A stretch of DNA of 64,000 nucleotides from Leptolyngbya subtilissima AS-A7. GTDB lineage: Bacteria > Cyanobacteriota > Cyanobacteriia > Phormidesmidales > Phormidesmidaceae. Location of the stretch: contig NZ_JAMPKY010000007.1 in assembly GCF_039962255.1 (NCBI RefSeq), positions 293,990 through 357,989 of the forward strand. Direction: 5' to 3'. Below, piece after piece: positions 1-8,221 of the stretch (the first letter of the stretch is position 1; every line of letters begins with the position of its first letter). Both the position numbers and the translations under genes were made by a program. A model generated the notes under the pieces. That model was not told the DNA's origin, ran no database searches, and worked only from the letters and a program-made list of their open reading frames with translations.

Positions 1-2463
1 CGGCTCGCGCTGGGGGGTAACAACGGGGTTACCGGCTTCGTCAATGTCGAGGCAGGCGCGGTCACCCTCCTCCAAAGCGCCAGACAGAATGGCCTCGGCC
101 AGGGTGTCTTCGACCAGGCGAGCGATCGCCCGACGCATGGGGCGAGCCCCGTAGCGCTGGTCATAGCCCTCGCCCGCTAGCCTAGTGCGGAAGGCGTCGG
201 ACAGGGTAACTGTCATCTGGCGATCGGCGATGCGCTTGTTGACCTGCTCGAGCATCAGATCAGCGATCTGGTTGACCTCGTCGCGGGTGAGCTGACGGAA
301 GACGATGATCTCATCGATTCGGTTCAGCATTTCCGGACGGAAGTACTGCTTCATCTCTTCATTGACCAGGTTGCGGATGTTGTTGTACTGGCTGGTAGCC
401 GCATCGGTGGTAGCGAAGTCAAAGCCCAGACCAGCACCGCCCTTCTCAATGACTTGAGAGCCAATGTTTGAGGTCATGATGATCAGGGTGTTCTTAAAGC
501 TCACCACCCGCCCCTTGGCGTCGGTCAGGCGGCCGTCGTCAAGCACCTGCAAGAGCACGTTAAACACCTCGGGGTGAGCCTTTTCAATCTCATCCATCAA
601 AATGACGCTGTAGGGCTGGCGACGCACTGCCTCAGTCAGCTGACCGCCTTCGTCATAGCCCACAAAGCCCGGAGGCGAACCAATTAGCTTTGATACTGTA
701 TGGCTCTCCATAAACTCCGACATATCGAGGCGGATCATCGCCTCTTCGGAGCCAAACAGAGCCACGGCTAGAGCCTTAGACAGCTCGGTTTTGCCGACCC
801 CGGTGGGGCCAGAAAATACGAGGCTGGCAATGGGGCGATCGCCGCTAGCCAAGCCCGAACGCGCCCGACGAATCGCTTTAGCGGCAGCGACCACAGCTTC
901 GTTCTGACCAATCACCCGCTCGTGGAGCACGTCTTCGAGGTGCAGCAGGCGCACGGCCTCGGTTTCGGTCATCCGGTTCACCGGAATGCCCGTCCAGGCG
1001 GCAACGATGTCGGCAATGTTGTCTTCATCGACATTGGGCAAGGCTGGCACGCTGTCGGCTACCGCTTCACCGTACTCGGGAATATCAGCCTGGAGCTGCT
1101 GAATCAGCGCCTGCCGTTGCTCCCGCAGGGTTTTGGCCTTAGGGAATTCTTGCAGCTGAATGGCTTCATCCAGCTCTTTGTTGACCTGGCGCAGCTGCTG
1201 CTTGAGTTCCTTAGAAGGATACTTAGGCATGAACCGCAGCTTCACCTGGGAACCCGCCTCATCGAGCAGGTCGATGGCTTTGTCGGGCAGGTGGCGATCG
1301 CTGATGTAGCGATCCGACAGTTTGGCGGCAGCCTCTAGCGCCGCATCGGTAAAGTTCACCTGGTGGAACTGCTCGTAGCGGCTGCGCACCCCCTGGAGAA
1401 TCTCAATGGTCTCGCTCACCGAGGGCGGGCTGACGGTGACGGGCTGAAAGCGGCGCTCTAGAGCGGCGTCGCGCTCAATATGTTTGCGGAACTCATCGAT
1501 GGTTGTGGCTCCGATGCACTGCATCTCGCCCCGCGCCAGAGCCGGCTTAAGCATGTTGGCGGCATCGAGCCCACCCTCAAGGGAACCAGCCCCAATCAGG
1601 GTATGGATTTCGTCAATCACTAGCACCACATCGGGGTCTTCGCGCACTTCCTGCACGAGCTGGGTGAGGCGCTCTTCAAAGTCGCCACGAAAGCGCGTGC
1701 CCGACACCAAAGAACCCATGTCGAGGCTGATGACGCGCTTCGTGATCAGCGCCTCAGGAACATCCTGATTGACGATGCGTTGGGCCAAGCCCTCGGCGAT
1801 CGCCGTTTTGCCTACCCCTGGCTCGCCCACCAAAATAGGATTGTTCTTGGTGCGACGACCCAGAATTTGCACGACGCGCTCGATTTCTTTGGCGCGACCC
1901 ACCACAGGGTCAATTTTACCGGCGGCGGCCCTGGCCGTCAGGTCGTGGCCAAACTCGGCCAAAATTTTGCCGGTCTTGCGGGAGCTGTCGCGATCGCTCT
2001 CGCGACGGCTGCCAGCAGGCGCAGCAGCTACTTCGCCAATATCTTGGATGATGCGAGTGCGCACCTTGGCTGGGTCAACCCCAAGGTTGGTAAGCACTCG
2101 ATAGGCTACGCTCTCGGTATTTTGGCAAAGGCTGAGCAGCAGGTGCTCAGGCTCAATGTAGGGTGAGTCCATTTTGCGGGCCTCTTGGAAGGCCTGCTCA
2201 AACACCTGCTTAACCTTAGGCGTGAAGGGAATTTCGGGCGGTACGCTGCCGCTGCCGCGGCCGATGATGGCCTCAACTTCGGCGCGGGCATCGTTGATGT
2301 TGACGCCAAACTCGCCCAGCACTTTAGCCGATAGAGTCGATTCTTCTTTAATCAGGCCCAGCAGCAGTTGCTCGGTACCAACAAAGTTGTGGCGCAGCCG
2401 ACGGGCCTCTTCCTGGGCCTTCATGATGACGGCGATCGCGGTGTTAGTGAAATGTTCAAACAT
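1..2463 (-). CDS. clpC: ATP-dependent Clp protease ATP-binding subunit ClpC (C-terminal end cut by window)
   Basis: Class I Hsp100/Clp AAA+ unfoldase that delivers substrates to ClpP-type peptidase rings in the cytoplasm. The reading frame is open from the ATG at 2463 down to base 1, 821 codons, with no stop yet reached; family members are about 820-825 residues, so only a few residues are missing. The N-terminus ([20 protein letters not shown]) is the typical Clp-N repeat domain. Two AAA modules follow, with Walker A motifs GEPGVGKT near residue 215 and GPTGVGKT near residue 555, and a coiled middle segment with a UVR-like stretch between them, as expected for ClpC rather than ClpB. Transcribed leftward, divergently from the gene at 2967 across a 503-bp gap. 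Identification is secure. Confidence 0.97.
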   Translation of the reverse strand, partial: MFEHFTNTAIAVIMKAQEEARRLRHNFVGTEQLLLGLIKEESTLSAKVLGEFGVNINDARAEVEAIIGRGSGSVPPEIPFTPKVKQVFEQAFQEARKMDSPYIEPEHLLLSLCQNTESVAYRVLTNLGVDPAKVRTRIIQDIGEVAAAPAGSRRESDRDSSRKTGKILAEFGHDLTARAAAGKIDPVVGRAKEIERVVQILGRRTKNNPILVGEPGVGKTAIAEGLAQRIVNQDVPEALITKRVISLDMGSLVSGTRFRGDFEERLTQLVQEVREDPDVVLVIDEIHTLIGAGSLEGGLDAANMLKPALARGEMQCIGATTIDEFRKHIERDAALERRFQPVTVSPPSVSETIEILQGVRSRYEQFHQVNFTDAALEAAAKLSDRYISDRHLPDKAIDLLDEAGSQVKLRFMPKYPSKELKQQLRQVNKELDEAIQLQEFPKAKTLREQRQALIQQLQADIPEYGEAVADSVPALPNVDEDNIADIVAAWTGIPVNRMTETEAVRLLHLEDVLHERVIGQNEAVVAAAKAIRRARSGLASGDRPIASLVFSGPTGVGKTELSKALAVALFGSEEAMIRLDMSEFMESHTVSKLIGSPPGFVGYDEGGQLTEAVRRQPYSVILMDEIEKAHPEVFNVLLQVLDDGRLTDAKGRVVSFKNTLIIMTSNIGSQVIEKGGAGLGFDFATTDAATSQYNNIRNLVNEEMKQYFRPEMLNRIDEIIVFRQLTRDEVNQIADLMLEQVNKRIADRQMTVTLSDAFRTRLAGEGYDQRYGARPMRRAIARLVEDTLAEAILSGALEEGDRACLDIDEAGNPVVTPQREP

Positions 2464-2966
2464 GGCAGTTAAATCAGTACCAATGGCGTGAGGAGTGACA
2501 GAGGGCCGAAATTGACTGAGCAAGAACGGGCTGCAACTGTAGCGATGTTGGGGCCATGGACCCCCAAAGCATGAATATATGGGCCTACTGAGTTATTAAT
2601 ACTTTACGTAGATGCACGCATACTCCGCAGTGAGGAGAACCGTAGGAAACGGGTCGGGTTTAGCATTTGTCCGCCAGCTCGACCTCAAAGGCGAGATGAA
2701 CTATCAGCATCAAAAATCACAGGCAATAGTTTTTCCTTAGAGATTATTTACATTACTTAACCTTATCTTATAGCCTAGGGACTGGTTCGGCAAATTGCTG
2801 GGGTCAACCAGCAAAATAACGGCACCGCTTTAAAGGAACCGCTCTATCATTACAGAGCTATTGCAGGCCGAACTTGTTAGCTGCTAAGTGTTCTAGCGAT
2901 TTTGATCCCAATGTCAGATCTCGCTTTAATATTGGTACATAAGAACTATACTTCCCTGGGCCGACC
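2464..2966. other. 503-bp intergenic region between clpC and the 2967 gene
   Basis: No reading frame, RNA gene or long repeat is evident here. The two flanking genes are divergent, so the region must hold both promoters, but I see no confident -35/-10 pair or operator to place. The right half is noticeably AT-richer than the flanking genes. Confidence 0.5.
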
Positions 2967-3743
2967 GTGACCGTTGCCATAGAACTTGCCAATGCAGAAG
3001 ACCTTCGAACGGCGCTAGGGCGCTGGCTAGAAGACTATGGCCACAGCGTTCATCGCCAGGTACCCTGCCCCGAGGAGGGGGTCGTAGACCTGCTCACGCC
3101 GGCCTACGCTATTTATTGCCCCCCCACCCTCACACCACCTGACCTGTGGGCAACAGTCGACAAAATTCAGATCCACCAGCCGCACTTCCCGGACCAGCGA
3201 TCGGTGATTGCTGGACTCACCCCCGAGGCTGATTGGGAGTCTGCCCAGGCCATTGCTGAGCAAATTCAGCCCAAGGGCATTGAGATTTGGTTTCTCGATC
3301 AGATGCCTCAGTTTGTGGATTACTACAGGCAGCTCAACGCTGAGCCGCTGCCCCAAACCTCAGGGCGATTGACTCGGCGCAACCCCCTAGCTGGCTGCTT
3401 AATTTCTATAGGTATGGCGGCAATTTTGAGCGCAAGCTTTTGGCTGGCCTATCGCATTTTGGATCGCCACCAGCTCAAGACGGCCACTAACAGCCAAGAA
3501 AATCGCCTGTGGGAACAGCTGCACAGCTCCGTAGAAGTCTGGGATATGGACACGACCCTGATCCATCTAGAGCGCCTAGGTGCCAGCCGCAACCCCTGTG
3601 TTTCGGAGTTTGCCGACCGATTTGAAACTAGCCTTAAGCAGCAGGGGGCTGAAGGATTTAGAGACATCAACCCAATCAAGCGAGCCCTTAACCTTCAGGA
3701 CGGCTGCCGCTTGGAAATCCGAGAATACGACTTTTCTCAATAG
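2967..3743 (+). CDS. Conserved cyanobacterial protein with one transmembrane segment; possible nuclease-like N-terminal fold
   Basis: Function unknown. The protein is 258 residues from a GTG start; no ATG lies near enough upstream to be preferred and no strong ribosome-binding site is visible. Residues 1-125 are soluble and their order of elements (an acidic strand at VVDLLTP, a strand with CPP, a helix, then a strand ending IEIWFLDQ) is reminiscent of the PD-(D/E)xK nuclease-like fold, although the catalytic lysine expected in the second strand is not evident. A hydrophobic segment at about 141-165 is a likely single membrane anchor, preceded by arginines, with a soluble C-terminal 90 residues. 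It stands alone, upstream of the isi cluster but separated by 331 bp. The fold suggestion is inference from pattern only. Confidence 0.75.
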   Translation: MTVAIELANAEDLRTALGRWLEDYGHSVHRQVPCPEEGVVDLLTPAYAIYCPPTLTPPDLWATVDKIQIHQPHFPDQRSVIAGLTPEADWESAQAIAEQIQPKGIEIWFLDQMPQFVDYYRQLNAEPLPQTSGRLTRRNPLAGCLISIGMAAILSASFWLAYRILDRHQLKTATNSQENRLWEQLHSSVEVWDMDTTLIHLERLGASRNPCVSEFADRFETSLKQQGAEGFRDINPIKRALNLQDGCRLEIREYDFSQ

Positions 3744-4010
3744 CTAGTTTCGATAGTGAGAGAAGGGGGCGATCGCCTCATCTTGTTCTTTGTGAACGGG
3801 ATAGGGCGATCGCTCTAGCCAATTTTATTGATACCAGCAATCAATAGTTCCTGACCCTCAAGTTACTACAACCTGCTTGCGGGCCTAACTAGCGACAGCA
3901 GTATTCCTGCACCGCTCCTAATGCCAAGTCTTAAAACCTACTCGCTTAACAATCGCAACAAAACTTAATCATTTACTATTGAGAACGATTCCGATCTGTG
4001 GTCAAATCTT

Positions 4011-4035
4011 CTTATTGAGTTTTCTTCTCAATAAG
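4011..4035 (+). promoter_or_regulatory. Perfect 9-bp inverted repeat in the isiA leader
   Basis: CTTATTGAG at 4011-4019 is exactly reversed and complemented by CTCAATAAG at 4027-4035 with a 7-nt T-rich loop. It ends 39 bases before the isiA ATG. The heptamer TATTGAG also occurs at 3978-3984, so three related half-sites lie within 60 bp. It may be an mRNA leader hairpin or an operator. isiA is Fur-controlled in other cyanobacteria, but these bases match the classical Fur box only weakly, so the identity of any binding factor is open. Confidence 0.5.
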
Positions 4036-4074
4036 CGCTGTGTTGATTTTGACTTTATTAAGGAGTCATTGGCT

Positions 4075-5100
4075 ATGCAAACCTATGGCAATCCCCAAGT
4101 GAGCTATGACTGGTGGGCTGGCAATGCCCGCTTTGCAGATCTGTCGGGATTTTTTATCGCTGCCCATGTGGGTCAAGTGGCGCTCATTGCTCTGTGGGCA
4201 GGAGCTTTCACCCTATTTGAGTTGTCTTGGTTTGACCCCACTGTTCCCATGGGTGAGCAGGGGCTCATTTTGCTGCCTCACCTGGCTACCCTAGGTCTGG
4301 GCATTGGCGACGGTGGCCAAGTTATTGATACCTATTCCTACTTTGCAGTGGGGGCGGTTCACCTAATTTCTTCCGCTGTGTTGGGGGCCGGGGCACTATT
4401 TCACACCTTCAAAGCCCCCGCAGACTTAAAGACAGCCAAAGGGCAGCCCCGCAAGTTTCACTTTGAGTGGGATGACCCAGCTCAGCTAGGGCTGGTTTTG
4501 GGCCACCACCTACTGTTTTTGGGGGCTGGGGCGCTGCTGCTAGTGGTCAAAGCCACTGCTTGGGGTGGTCTCTACGATGCCACTACTCAGACCGTACGGT
4601 TGGTCCAGCCAACCCTCGACCCGTTGGTGATCTATGGCTACCAGACCCATTTCGCCAGCGTGAATAATCTCGAAGACTTAGTGGGCGGTCACCTGTTTGT
4701 CGGGGTGCTGCTGATTGCCGGGGGTGTTTGGCACATTCTGGTGCCGCCTCTGAAGTGGGCTAAGCGGGTGCTGCTGTTTTCGGGTGAAGCAATTTTGTCC
4801 TACTGTCTGGGCGGCATTGCCCTGGCGGGGTTTGTGGCGGCTTACTTCTGCGCGGTAAACACCTTGGCCTATCCGGTGGAGTTCTATGGCCCGCTCTTGG
4901 TTGTCAAACTCGGCATTATGCCCTACTTCGTTGACACTGTGGTGCTACCGCTGAATGCCCACACCTCGCGTTGCTGGTTAGCCAATGCCCACTTCATTTT
5001 GGCGTTCATTTTCTTGCAGGGCCATCTGTGGCATGCTCTGCGCGCCATTGGGTTCGACTTTCGCCGGGTAGAAAAGGCCCTGAGCACCGTCGAACCGTAG
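4075..5100 (+). CDS. isiA: Iron-stress chlorophyll-binding protein IsiA (CP43')
   Basis: Six-helix chlorophyll a antenna protein that forms rings around photosystem I and photoprotective aggregates when iron is short. The chosen ATG at 4075 gives 341 residues, the normal IsiA length, with the family start [17 protein letters not shown] and an AAGGAG ribosome-binding site at 4060; a longer frame from a TTG at 3979 is much less likely. Hydrophobic helices carry chlorophyll-ligand histidines such as in [22 protein letters not shown] and LVGGHLF. The large lumenal loop of CP43 is absent, which separates IsiA from PsbC. First gene of isiA-isiB-isiC, expected to be induced by iron limitation. Confidence 0.95.
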   Translation: MQTYGNPQVSYDWWAGNARFADLSGFFIAAHVGQVALIALWAGAFTLFELSWFDPTVPMGEQGLILLPHLATLGLGIGDGGQVIDTYSYFAVGAVHLISSAVLGAGALFHTFKAPADLKTAKGQPRKFHFEWDDPAQLGLVLGHHLLFLGAGALLLVVKATAWGGLYDATTQTVRLVQPTLDPLVIYGYQTHFASVNNLEDLVGGHLFVGVLLIAGGVWHILVPPLKWAKRVLLFSGEAILSYCLGGIALAGFVAAYFCAVNTLAYPVEFYGPLLVVKLGIMPYFVDTVVLPLNAHTSRCWLANAHFILAFIFLQGHLWHALRAIGFDFRRVEKALSTVEP

Positions 5101-5124
5101 CGTTGGGTTAACTTCTCCTCTCTT

Positions 5125-5163
5125 GGGGGGCACTTAGGGCTCCAACATCCTGCCCCCCTTTTC
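5125..5163 (+). terminator. Stem-loop with T-run between isiA and isiB
   Basis: GGGGGGC at 5125-5131 pairs with GCCCCCC at 5152-5158, followed by TTTTCTC. The loop is 20 nt, long for a strong terminator. It probably attenuates read-through, which fits the known excess of monocistronic isiA transcript over isiAB in other cyanobacteria. Confidence 0.65.
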
Positions 5164-5202
5164 TCATGTTGCTACTTAAGTTAAATCAGGACGATACTTT
5201 CT

Positions 5203-5715
5203 ATGACGAAGATTGGTCTCTTTTTTGGCACTCAAACTGGCAATACCGAAATCTTAGCAGAGGCGATTCAGTCGGAGTTTGGCGGCGACAGCGTAGTTAC
5301 CCTACACGACATTGCTGACGCTAGCCCCGACGATTTTGCTGACTACGACTGCATTATCATCGGCTGCCCCACTTGGAATATTGGCGAACTGCAGTCGGAT
5401 TGGGAAGGTTTCTACGAAGACCTCGATGCGATCGACTTTAGCGGCAAGCAGGTGGCTTACTTTGGCGCTGGCGACCAGGTGGGCTATGCCGACAACTTTC
5501 AGGATGCCATGGGCATTTTGGCCGAGAAAATCAATGCTTTGGGAGCGACTACCGTTGGCCACTGGCCGACTGATGACTACGACTTTAACGATTCCAAGGC
5601 CGTTCAAAATGGCAAGTTCGTGGGTCTGGCCATCGATGAAGACAACCAGGCCGAGCTAACGGGCGATCGCATCAAAACCTGGGTCACCCAACTAAAGTCA
5701 GCCTTTGGCGTCTAG
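5203..5715 (+). CDS. isiB: Flavodoxin IsiB
   Basis: Long-chain flavodoxin of 170 residues that replaces ferredoxin as soluble electron carrier from photosystem I under iron limitation. The FMN phosphate loop GTQTGNTE is at residues 9-16; the aromatic FMN-stacking loops are seen at PTWNIGELQSDW and at GAGDQVGYADNF, both standard for cyanobacterial flavodoxins. The acidic composition also fits. It lies 102 bp downstream of isiA with an attenuator-like hairpin between, and upstream of isiC, the standard gene order. Start ATG follows a CAGGA-type ribosome-binding site. Confidence 0.96.
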   Translation: MTKIGLFFGTQTGNTEILAEAIQSEFGGDSVVTLHDIADASPDDFADYDCIIIGCPTWNIGELQSDWEGFYEDLDAIDFSGKQVAYFGAGDQVGYADNFQDAMGILAEKINALGATTVGHWPTDDYDFNDSKAVQNGKFVGLAIDEDNQAELTGDRIKTWVTQLKSAFGV

Positions 5716-5812
5716 CCTGCCTTTTCGGCTATAGAGCATCGCTGGCCCACAGCCCAAGGTGCACTTCCTACTCTCTGCCTGCTTGAAACATTGTCCAGAA
5801 ATTGTGTATCCA

Positions 5813-6559
5813 ATGACTGTACCTACCTGCCCCGATGCCCTGTGGCTCAACGTCAGCCCCAGCTTTGAACGATTTGACCAAAAGCTGCTGGGCTGCCTAA
5901 CCCGCCATGTTGAAGTTGCCCACTGGGCCTACCGACAAACCCCCGATGAGCCTAGCTCCCTCGATATTGCTGTCACCCTACTGCACGACTACCTCAAAGG
6001 TCACAACCGGCCGGTGCACCTAATGGGCCATGGCCTAAGCGGGCTGGTGGGGCTGCTCTACAGCCGCCAAAATCCCCATCGGGTCAAGTCGCTAACGCTG
6101 CTCTCGGTAGGCGTTAACCCTGTGGTCGATTGGCAAGCCCACTACTACGCTCAACTCGAACAATTACCCTGCAAGCGGCGGCAGGTGCTCACCCAAATGG
6201 TCTTTAGCCTGTTTGGGCACCAATCACGGCCTTTATTACGGGGCTGGATCAACCTGTTAGAGCAGGATTTGCTGCACTCGGTATCGCCCCACTCGCTGCT
6301 AAAGCGAGCTAGCCTTTGCCCTGGCAGCGTAGCAGTGCCCCTGCTCGTCTGTGGTGGCGAAGCAGATTCTATCGTTGACCCGACCCAAATTCAGGGATGG
6401 CAGCCCTGGCTCAAGGGGAGCGATCGCATAGTTTCATTTCCAGGCCGCCACTTTTTCCATGCCGTGCATCCCCATCCCGTAGCCAGCCAGATTTTGAGCT
6501 TTTGGGGAACGACGGAAAACCTGCTAGTCGCACCTCAGAGTCTCAGAACAGTTCCCTAA
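5813..6559 (+). CDS. isiC: Alpha/beta-hydrolase-fold protein of the isi cluster (IsiC-like)
   Basis: Third gene of the isi cluster, 248 residues from the ATG at 5813; a GTG at 5759 would add 18 residues that do not look like the family. The alpha/beta-hydrolase fold is shown by the strand before the nucleophile elbow, the late acid region GGEADSIVDP and a final histidine region GRHFFHAVHPH. The elbow reads GHGLSG (residues 72-77) where active hydrolases have G-x-S-x-G, so the usual serine is glycine here and catalysis by the standard triad is doubtful. Its role in iron stress is not established. Naming rests mainly on position after isiB. Confidence 0.8.
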   Translation: MTVPTCPDALWLNVSPSFERFDQKLLGCLTRHVEVAHWAYRQTPDEPSSLDIAVTLLHDYLKGHNRPVHLMGHGLSGLVGLLYSRQNPHRVKSLTLLSVGVNPVVDWQAHYYAQLEQLPCKRRQVLTQMVFSLFGHQSRPLLRGWINLLEQDLLHSVSPHSLLKRASLCPGSVAVPLLVCGGEADSIVDPTQIQGWQPWLKGSDRIVSFPGRHFFHAVHPHPVASQILSFWGTTENLLVAPQSLRTVP

Positions 6560-6587
6560 TCTCTGCCGCTGCTTTTAGCGAGGTTCT

Positions 6588-6911
6588 ATGCTTTCTGCCG
6601 CCGTTTTACTGGCGATCGTAGTGCCCCTCGGCATCTGGGCGATGGTGCTGGTCTCTGTACTGGCGATTTTGCTTGCTGTTGACGATGGCATGCAACGGCT
6701 GCGGCGCTTGCACCAAGTCCCCTGCTTTCACTGCCAGTACTACACCAACAGTCCATACCTGAAATGCCCTGTGTGTCCCTTCGATGCTGGTTCTGAGGCG
6801 GCCCTCTGTTGCACCGACTATCAACCAGCGGCTTGTACACCGGCCCCTCTACTCCTTAGAACTCAATCTAAAGCGTCTCCCTCGCGCTTGAAATTTTTCC
6901 AAAATAGGTAG
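6588..6911 (+). CDS. Small membrane protein with Cys-rich segment, conserved in cyanobacteria
   Basis: 107 residues; function unknown. A single hydrophobic helix occupies residues 4-30. It is followed by a cysteine-rich stretch (CFHCQYY, LKCPVC, ALCCTDY, with a YQP close by) that could bind a metal or form disulfides. The C-terminal 25 residues are basic and low in complexity. The ATG at 6588 lies 28 bp after the isiC stop, so it may be read through from the isi cluster, but nothing shows that it belongs to the iron response. The pattern of a helix, then LHQVPCFHC, then a cysteine-aspartate-tyrosine end is one I recognise as recurring in cyanobacterial genomes without a known role. Confidence 0.8.
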   Translation: MLSAAVLLAIVVPLGIWAMVLVSVLAILLAVDDGMQRLRRLHQVPCFHCQYYTNSPYLKCPVCPFDAGSEAALCCTDYQPAACTPAPLLLRTQSKASPSRLKFFQNR

Positions 6912-7031
6912 GGCTGCTTTCAGCGCGTTAGTCTCGCAGCAATTATTCCAATACTAGGCACAGTTCCATCGCCCCCAGACTGGGCAGTACAGCTAAGTCC
7001 TGATTGTTTATCCGGCAAGAGGCAGACGTTT

Positions 7032-7808
7032 ATGGCGCAGGTTATTTCGATTCATTCCTTTCGTGGAGGCACCGGCAAATCGAACCTGACGGCTAACATT
7101 GCTACAGCAGTAGCCAGCCAAGGCAAGCGCGTCGCCATTGTCGATACCGATATTCAGTCCCCTGGTATTCACGTCCTCTTTGGCCTTGACGACGAAGACT
7201 TTACCCATTCCCTCAATGACTACCTGTGGGATAAGTGCAGCGCCAAGGATGCTGCCTACGATGTAACGGCCCTGGCCACTGCCGACGGTACCCTTGCTGA
7301 TATCAGTGGTGCAGTTTACCTGATGCCCTCTAGCCTTAAGGCTGGCGAAATCGCCAAGATTTTGCGGGAAGGCTACGACGTGGGGTTACTCAATGATTGC
7401 TTCCACGACCTGATCAATCAGCTCAACCTCGACTACCTGTTCATCGATACTCACCCGGGCCTCAACGAAGAAACCCTGCTCTCCATCGCCATTTCTGACC
7501 GCATGGTGATTATTTTGCGCCCCGATCGCCAAGACTTCTTGGGCACCGCCGTCACCCTCGAAGTGGCCCAAAAGCTCGACGTGCCCAACATTACCCTATT
7601 GGTCAACAAAGCCCCCAATATTTACTCCCGCGAAACCCTAATTTCTAAGGTGCAGGCTCAGTACGGGGTGCCGGTGGGCGGACTGTTCTACGAGAACGAT
7701 GAAATGTTGCAGTTGGCCAGCGGCGGCATTTTCTGGCTACACCATCCTGATCACGCCTTTAGCCAAGAGGTGCATGCCGTCGCCCGCCAACTTATCGCGG
7801 CGGAGTAG
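7032..7808 (+). CDS. MinD/ParA-family P-loop ATPase
   Basis: 258-residue member of the SIMIBI class (MinD/ParA/CooC-like). The deviant Walker A motif is RGGTGKSN at residues 11-18, with arginine where the signature lysine usually stands. The switch I aspartate lies in IVDTDIQSPG, Walker B-like DYLFIDTHPGL follows, and the guanine/adenine-side motif is LLVNKAP. There is no C-terminal amphipathic helix of the MinD type, so division-site function is unlikely. The next gene starts 5 bp after its stop and encodes a small probable winged-helix protein, so the two probably form one functional pair. Cargo or partner is unknown. Confidence 0.88.
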   Translation: MAQVISIHSFRGGTGKSNLTANIATAVASQGKRVAIVDTDIQSPGIHVLFGLDDEDFTHSLNDYLWDKCSAKDAAYDVTALATADGTLADISGAVYLMPSSLKAGEIAKILREGYDVGLLNDCFHDLINQLNLDYLFIDTHPGLNEETLLSIAISDRMVIILRPDRQDFLGTAVTLEVAQKLDVPNITLLVNKAPNIYSRETLISKVQAQYGVPVGGLFYENDEMLQLASGGIFWLHHPDHAFSQEVHAVARQLIAAE

Positions 7809-7813
7809 TCTCC

Positions 7814-8143
7814 ATGACTAGTCCCGCTGAGAGGGAGGCCCCTAACTCCCAACACCGGCCCGTCGCTGCGGCTGGGCCGAAGACTATGACTGACCTGCTG
7901 GCTTTAGCTGAGCCAGAGCGCACTTTATTGAATTGGCTTCTGCGCCAGCGAGGTGCATCCCTGGCCGAAATTATGGCCCATGCCCAATCAGAGCCTGCCG
8001 CTATCCAGGCCATGCTAGACAATCTCACGGCTACGGGGTTTTTAATCCTCTACGACGACGCTGCCCCCCCAGTGTTTAAGCCCAATCTGGTTTCACGCAA
8101 GCCTCGCGCTATGCCCGAAGAGCTGTGGGAGTCTGTTGAGTAG
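7814..8143 (+). CDS. Small probable winged-helix protein paired with the ParA-like ATPase
   Basis: 109 residues; no family recognised with certainty. Residues 27-85 look like a winged helix: LLALAEPERTLLNWLLRQRG, a turn, SLAEIMAHAQ, a recognition-like helix PAAIQAMLDNLTATGF, then a beta wing FLILYDD. The N-terminal 25 residues are polar and probably disordered. It begins 5 bp after the upstream ATPase gene, so co-translation is likely, which suggests a DNA- or protein-binding adaptor for the ATPase. The C-terminal KPNLVSRKPRAMPEELW is basic. Function beyond that is inference. Confidence 0.8.
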   Translation: MTSPAEREAPNSQHRPVAAAGPKTMTDLLALAEPERTLLNWLLRQRGASLAEIMAHAQSEPAAIQAMLDNLTATGFLILYDDAAPPVFKPNLVSRKPRAMPEELWESVE

Positions 8144-8221
8144 GCCCAAGCTATGGCAATGCTCTGATCTACCTGCTACCGTTAGCCCCTACAAAAAGTT
8201 TGAGAAGAACGCGGCTTAATT

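Noticed and set aside
3979..4074. N-terminal extension of IsiA from a TTG
   Set aside because: It includes the leader hairpin and does not resemble IsiA; the ATG at 4075 has a strong ribosome-binding site.
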